This document shows, in pieces, positions 5,602-7,830 of a stretch of 7,830 nucleotides of DNA. The first letter of the stretch is position 1. Every line of letters starts with the position of its first letter. Position numbers and translations under genes: made by a program. The DNA is taken from the NCBI GenBank assembly GCA_025362165.1, contig JANYHY010000337.1, positions 1 to 7,830 on the forward strand. The letters run 5' to 3'. Under the pieces are notes generated by a model. That model ran no database searches and was not told the DNA's origin. It worked only from the letters and a program-made list of their open reading frames with translations. The DNA is from Myxococcales bacterium (GTDB taxonomy: Bacteria; Myxococcota_A; Polyangia; Polyangiales; Polyangiaceae).

Positions 5602-6113
5602 TGCGCTGCTTCATATCTGCACTCACGTTGCTCCTCGTCTTGGGTTGCGCGTCGAGCCCGAGCCCCGATGGAACGACACGGACGACGACCATCTTGGCGC
5701 CCAGCCAGAGCGACTTCTCTCAGTTCGTCAGCCCCGTGCTCGAGCGAAGGTGCGGCACGCTCGATTGCCACGGACAAGTCGGACGCCCCTTGCGGCTCTA
5801 CAGCGCGCGCGGTCTCCGACTCCCGAACGACGGCGGCTTGATCCCAGGCACTGGCGGCACGACACAAGAAGAGCAGACGGCGAACTATCGCGCGGTGATC
5901 GGCCTCGAGCCCGAGGAGTTGACGCGCGTGATGGCGGGCGTGGATCCGCCACGAGCCCTCTTGCTCTTGAAGAAGCCGCTCACGCTCGAGGGTCACAAGG
6001 GCGGTCCCGCGATCGCGCCGACCAACGACCCTGTAGAGCTCTGTCTCGACTCGTGGATCGTCGGCACGATCGATCAAGCCACGTGCACCAAAGCCGCAGC
6101 CTTCCCGCCCTGA
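5601..6113 (+). CDS. Lipoprotein with CX4CH haem-type motif, last gene of the barrel cluster
   Basis: The 170-residue product starts at GTG 5601, sharing one base with the TAG of the previous gene. A strong AGGAGG (5589-5594) lies six bases ahead. The signal MRCFISALTLLLVLGC gives lipobox VLGC and lipidated Cys16. A short Ser/Thr linker precedes FSQFVSPVLERRC51-GTLD-C56-H57-GQ. The segments RPLRLYSARGLRLPN, LLLLKKPLTLEGHKGGPAI (the His in GHKGG could be the second iron ligand) and VELCLDSWIVGTID follow. The overall pattern is a familiar one in Polyangia, usually annotated hypothetical or cytochrome c-like. It is related in plan, not closely in sequence, to the divergent lipoprotein at 1670-2221. 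Covalent haem binding through a four-residue spacing is inferred. No strong terminator is seen downstream. Confidence 0.8.
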   Translation: MRCFISALTLLLVLGCASSPSPDGTTRTTTILAPSQSDFSQFVSPVLERRCGTLDCHGQVGRPLRLYSARGLRLPNDGGLIPGTGGTTQEEQTANYRAVIGLEPEELTRVMAGVDPPRALLLLKKPLTLEGHKGGPAIAPTNDPVELCLDSWIVGTIDQATCTKAAAFPP

Positions 6114-6233
6114 CAACCGAGCTGCACCAAAGTGGTAACCATCCGGTAACTTCAGGTCGTAACTTACTAAAAACAAGCTAAAATCAAGGTCGGCACGAGA
6201 TCTGTAAAAGAGAGTGGTCGGAGGATCACTCAA
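6114..6233 (+). promoter_or_regulatory. Promoter region ahead of the HEWGT-family lipoprotein
   Basis: This 120-base gap is clearly richer in A+T than its neighbours around 6161-6190. GTAAC occurs three times (6135-6139, 6146-6150, 6159-6163) at offsets of 11 and 13, suggesting an operator. TAAAAT at 6179-6184 is a fair -10 hexamer, but the -35 position falls on the third GTAAC copy and is poor, as expected of an activator-dependent promoter. An alternative is a weak sigma54-like site at 6191-6206 (GGCACG then CTGTA, 9 of 12 defined positions, with the key GC reading GT). GGAGGA (6220-6225) is the ribosome-binding site, eight bases from ATG. Confidence 0.5.
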
Positions 6234-7637
6234 ATGGTAACTCGTCTGAATCTTGGTGCGCTTTTGGTGTCGTCAATCGTCGCGTGTGGTGGGGCCACGA
6301 CCTCTCCTGGTGGGTCGCCCGTGAGTACAGCGACACCCAACCCATCGAGCACCCAGACGCCGACGCAAGTCCCGCCCGGCGGCACTCAATACAACGGCAC
6401 CGGCTTCGTCGTGCACGAGTGGGGCACCAACACGATCGTCGTCGGCACGGATGGCTCGCTACAGCGCGGGCTCCACCACGAAGAGGAGGACCTCCCTGGC
6501 TTCGTCATGGATCGCGGGAAGGCTACCAAGCTCGGCGCGCCGGTCGAGGTGAAGATGGAGACGCCTGTCACGTACTTCTACTCGCCGTCGCCGATGACCG
6601 CGCAGGTGAGCGTGCAGTTTCCGCTCGGCGTGTTGACCCAGTGGTACCCGCAAGTGCAGAGCTTCTATCCGTTGCTCGCGCATGACGCGAACGGCGTGGT
6701 GGACGATCCGGTCCTCAACCCCAACTTCAAGTTCGGCACCAGCTCGTGCCAGGAGCACTACTCGCAAGCGACGAACGGTTTGCTCGATTGGGGCCAGGTC
6801 TCGATCGGTCCGCGCGGCGCAGGCAAGATGCTCTTCGAGGACGCGCCCCTCGACAAGTTCAGCTGGTCGTTCGCGCGCCAGGTCGACAGCAATCCCGTCA
6901 CGGTGAGCAACACGGCGGACAAGGTCGCGCAGAACGAGAAGTTCCTCTTCTACCGCGGCCTCGGGAACAACCCGCTGCCCGTGAAGGTCACCGCGACCAA
7001 CGACCAAGCAGGCTACGACGGCGGCGTCACTCTCTCGTACAACGGCGACGCCAAGGGTCCGCCGATCGGCGCGGTCTATGTGCTTCGCGTCGGCGCGAAT
7101 GGCGGCGCGTTCAAGGTCCACCCCGAGGGCATCTATGGCAACTCTTCCCTGACGGAGACTGCGCCTTCGCTCGACGGCGCGATGCCGCTCGATGCGTTCG
7201 CCGACGCGCTTGCCAAGTCGATGGTGTCGCAGCTCGACAAAACAGGGCTATTTCACGACGAGTCGGTCGCGATGGTGCACACGTGGGAGCGCCAGTGGTT
7301 CCGTACTCCTGGAGTGCGCGTGCTCTACTTGTTGCCGCAGACGTACACGGACGCGCAGATCCCGCTCACGATCACGCCGCAACCTGACGTGCTCACGCGC
7401 GTGATGATGATCCGCGTCGAGGTGCTCACGCACGCCATCGAAGAGACGGACGCGAAGTTCGAGGCGTGCCTCGACTCGCAAGGTCTCACCGGCACTTGCG
7501 CGCAGCACTTCATCGGGCTCGGTCGCTTCGCCGAGCCGAGGCTTCGCCGCGCGATCGCGACGACGGGCTCGAGCAAGATGGCACTAGCGCTGCTCGGGCA
7601 GATCCAAGGCGCGAACGTCGCGGTCGCAGGTCAGTGA
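6234..7637 (+). CDS. Uncharacterised lipoprotein of the FVVHEWGT/GLHHEEE family
   Basis: The 467-residue product starts at ATG 6234 behind a good GGAGGA. The signal MVTRLNLGALLVSSIVAC gives lipobox IVAC and lipidated Cys18. A Ser/Thr/Pro linker runs to about residue 48. The folded part opens with GFVVHEWGTNTIV (57-69), then GLHHEEEDLPGFVMDR (79-94) and KMETPVTYFYSP (108-119). Other recognisable blocks are EKFLFYRGLG (235-244) and DESVAMVHTWERQWFRTPG (342-360). VRVLYLLP and TRVMMIRVEVLTHAIE follow. I recall proteins with the same opening blocks in Planctomycetota and Myxococcota, but know no function or named domain. The acidic and His-rich HHEEE stretch might bind metal. Cys412 and Cys422 could form a disulfide. 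The next lipoprotein gene begins two bases after the stop. Confidence 0.75.
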   Translation: MVTRLNLGALLVSSIVACGGATTSPGGSPVSTATPNPSSTQTPTQVPPGGTQYNGTGFVVHEWGTNTIVVGTDGSLQRGLHHEEEDLPGFVMDRGKATKLGAPVEVKMETPVTYFYSPSPMTAQVSVQFPLGVLTQWYPQVQSFYPLLAHDANGVVDDPVLNPNFKFGTSSCQEHYSQATNGLLDWGQVSIGPRGAGKMLFEDAPLDKFSWSFARQVDSNPVTVSNTADKVAQNEKFLFYRGLGNNPLPVKVTATNDQAGYDGGVTLSYNGDAKGPPIGAVYVLRVGANGGAFKVHPEGIYGNSSLTETAPSLDGAMPLDAFADALAKSMVSQLDKTGLFHDESVAMVHTWERQWFRTPGVRVLYLLPQTYTDAQIPLTITPQPDVLTRVMMIRVEVLTHAIEETDAKFEACLDSQGLTGTCAQHFIGLGRFAEPRLRRAIATTGSSKMALALLGQIQGANVAVAGQ

Positions 7638-7639
7638 AC

Positions 7640-7830
7640 ATGGCACGCACCGAGATCATCTTCGTCTGCGTCCTCGGTCTCGCCGGCTGCGGCGGGACTG
7701 ACGTCGCGACGATCACGGACGCGTCGATTTTCGACTCGCCATCGTCCGACTCCTCGCTCGCTGACTCGTCGAAGGTCGACTCGTCAGCGCAAGACTCTGG
7801 AGCGCTGGACTCCAGCGCCGACACCGGCTC
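7640..7830 (+). CDS. Lipoprotein with Ser/Asp-rich linker (3' end missing)
   Basis: The frame opens at ATG 7640, two bases after the preceding TGA, and continues to the end of the window (63 full codons). An in-frame GTG at 7634, overlapping that stop, is an alternative start. AGGT (7628-7631) is a modest ribosome-binding site. The signal is short, MARTEIIFVCVLGLAGC, with a classic LAGC lipobox and lipidated Cys17. After CGGTDVATITD the sequence becomes low-complexity Ser/Asp (repeated DSS and DS). This is the kind of flexible acidic linker that often follows the lipid anchor in Polyangia proteins. The functional domain lies beyond the window. Tight spacing suggests translation coupled to the HEWGT-family gene. 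Confidence 0.75.
   Translation, partial: MARTEIIFVCVLGLAGCGGTDVATITDASIFDSPSSDSSLADSSKVDSSAQDSGALDSSADTG

Noticed and set aside
6084..6132. Direct repeat TGCACCAAAG at 6084-6093 and 6123-6132
   Set aside because: It is short, one copy is inside coding sequence, the 39-base offset has no obvious meaning, and nothing else supports an att or operator role.
6126..6137. Small ACCA-AAG-TGGT inverted repeat after the barrel operon as a terminator
   Set aside because: A 4-bp stem without a T-run is too weak to call.
5598..6233. 211-residue minus-strand open frame opposite the second CX4CH gene
   Set aside because: The composition is that of a shadow frame, and the plus-strand frame has signal, haem motif and strong ribosome-binding site.
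1..7830. CRISPR array, tRNA, rRNA, prophage or insertion sequence
   Set aside because: No evenly spaced direct repeats, cloverleaf, rRNA-like stretch, transposase or phage gene was recognised on either strand.

Overview
The window is a GC-rich stretch of bacterial chromosome packed with genes for secreted and lipid-anchored proteins. Five of the eight genes begin with a lipoprotein signal peptide. Two of those lipoproteins carry the CX4CH form of the haem-attachment motif. One outer-membrane protein joins a TPR/PEGA-like region to a long proline-rich linker, and the last lipoprotein starts with a Ser/Asp-rich linker. This combination is typical of large-genome Myxococcota of the Polyangia type (Sorangium/Labilithrix-like). 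That placement is inferred from style, not from a marker gene.

Layout. Bases 1-822 (+) hold the end of a PIG3-type quinone oxidoreductase. It converges on a minus-strand pair: an upstream CX4CH lipoprotein (2221 down to 1670) and a downstream rhomboid-like membrane protein that lacks the protease residues (1628 down to 831). A 189-base divergent control region (2222-2410) separates that pair from a rightward cluster. It holds a sigma54-like site facing each way and two 10-bp direct repeats set 21 bp apart.

The rightward cluster (2411-6113) contains a small DUF4266-type lipoprotein ending in a Gly-rich CGCN tail, a 159-base gap, a 747-residue protein with a DUF3570 beta-barrel domain, a di-haem lipoprotein, and a CX4CH lipoprotein. 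The gap holds an array of triloop hairpins. The last three genes are tightly coupled, with a 2-nt gap and then a 1-nt overlap. A second control region (6114-6233) precedes a 467-residue lipoprotein of an uncharacterised HEWGT family. After a 2-nt gap comes another lipoprotein that runs off the window.

How it may work together. DUF4266 and DUF3570 proteins are usually encoded side by side. Here the pair is followed by two haem lipoproteins, and a third CX4CH lipoprotein is divergent from it. The most economical reading is an envelope redox module: an outer-membrane barrel associated with lipid-anchored c-type cytochromes. This is inference. No electron donor, acceptor or substrate can be read from the window, and the thioredoxin-like and ApbE genes often found with DUF4266/DUF3570 are not visible here.
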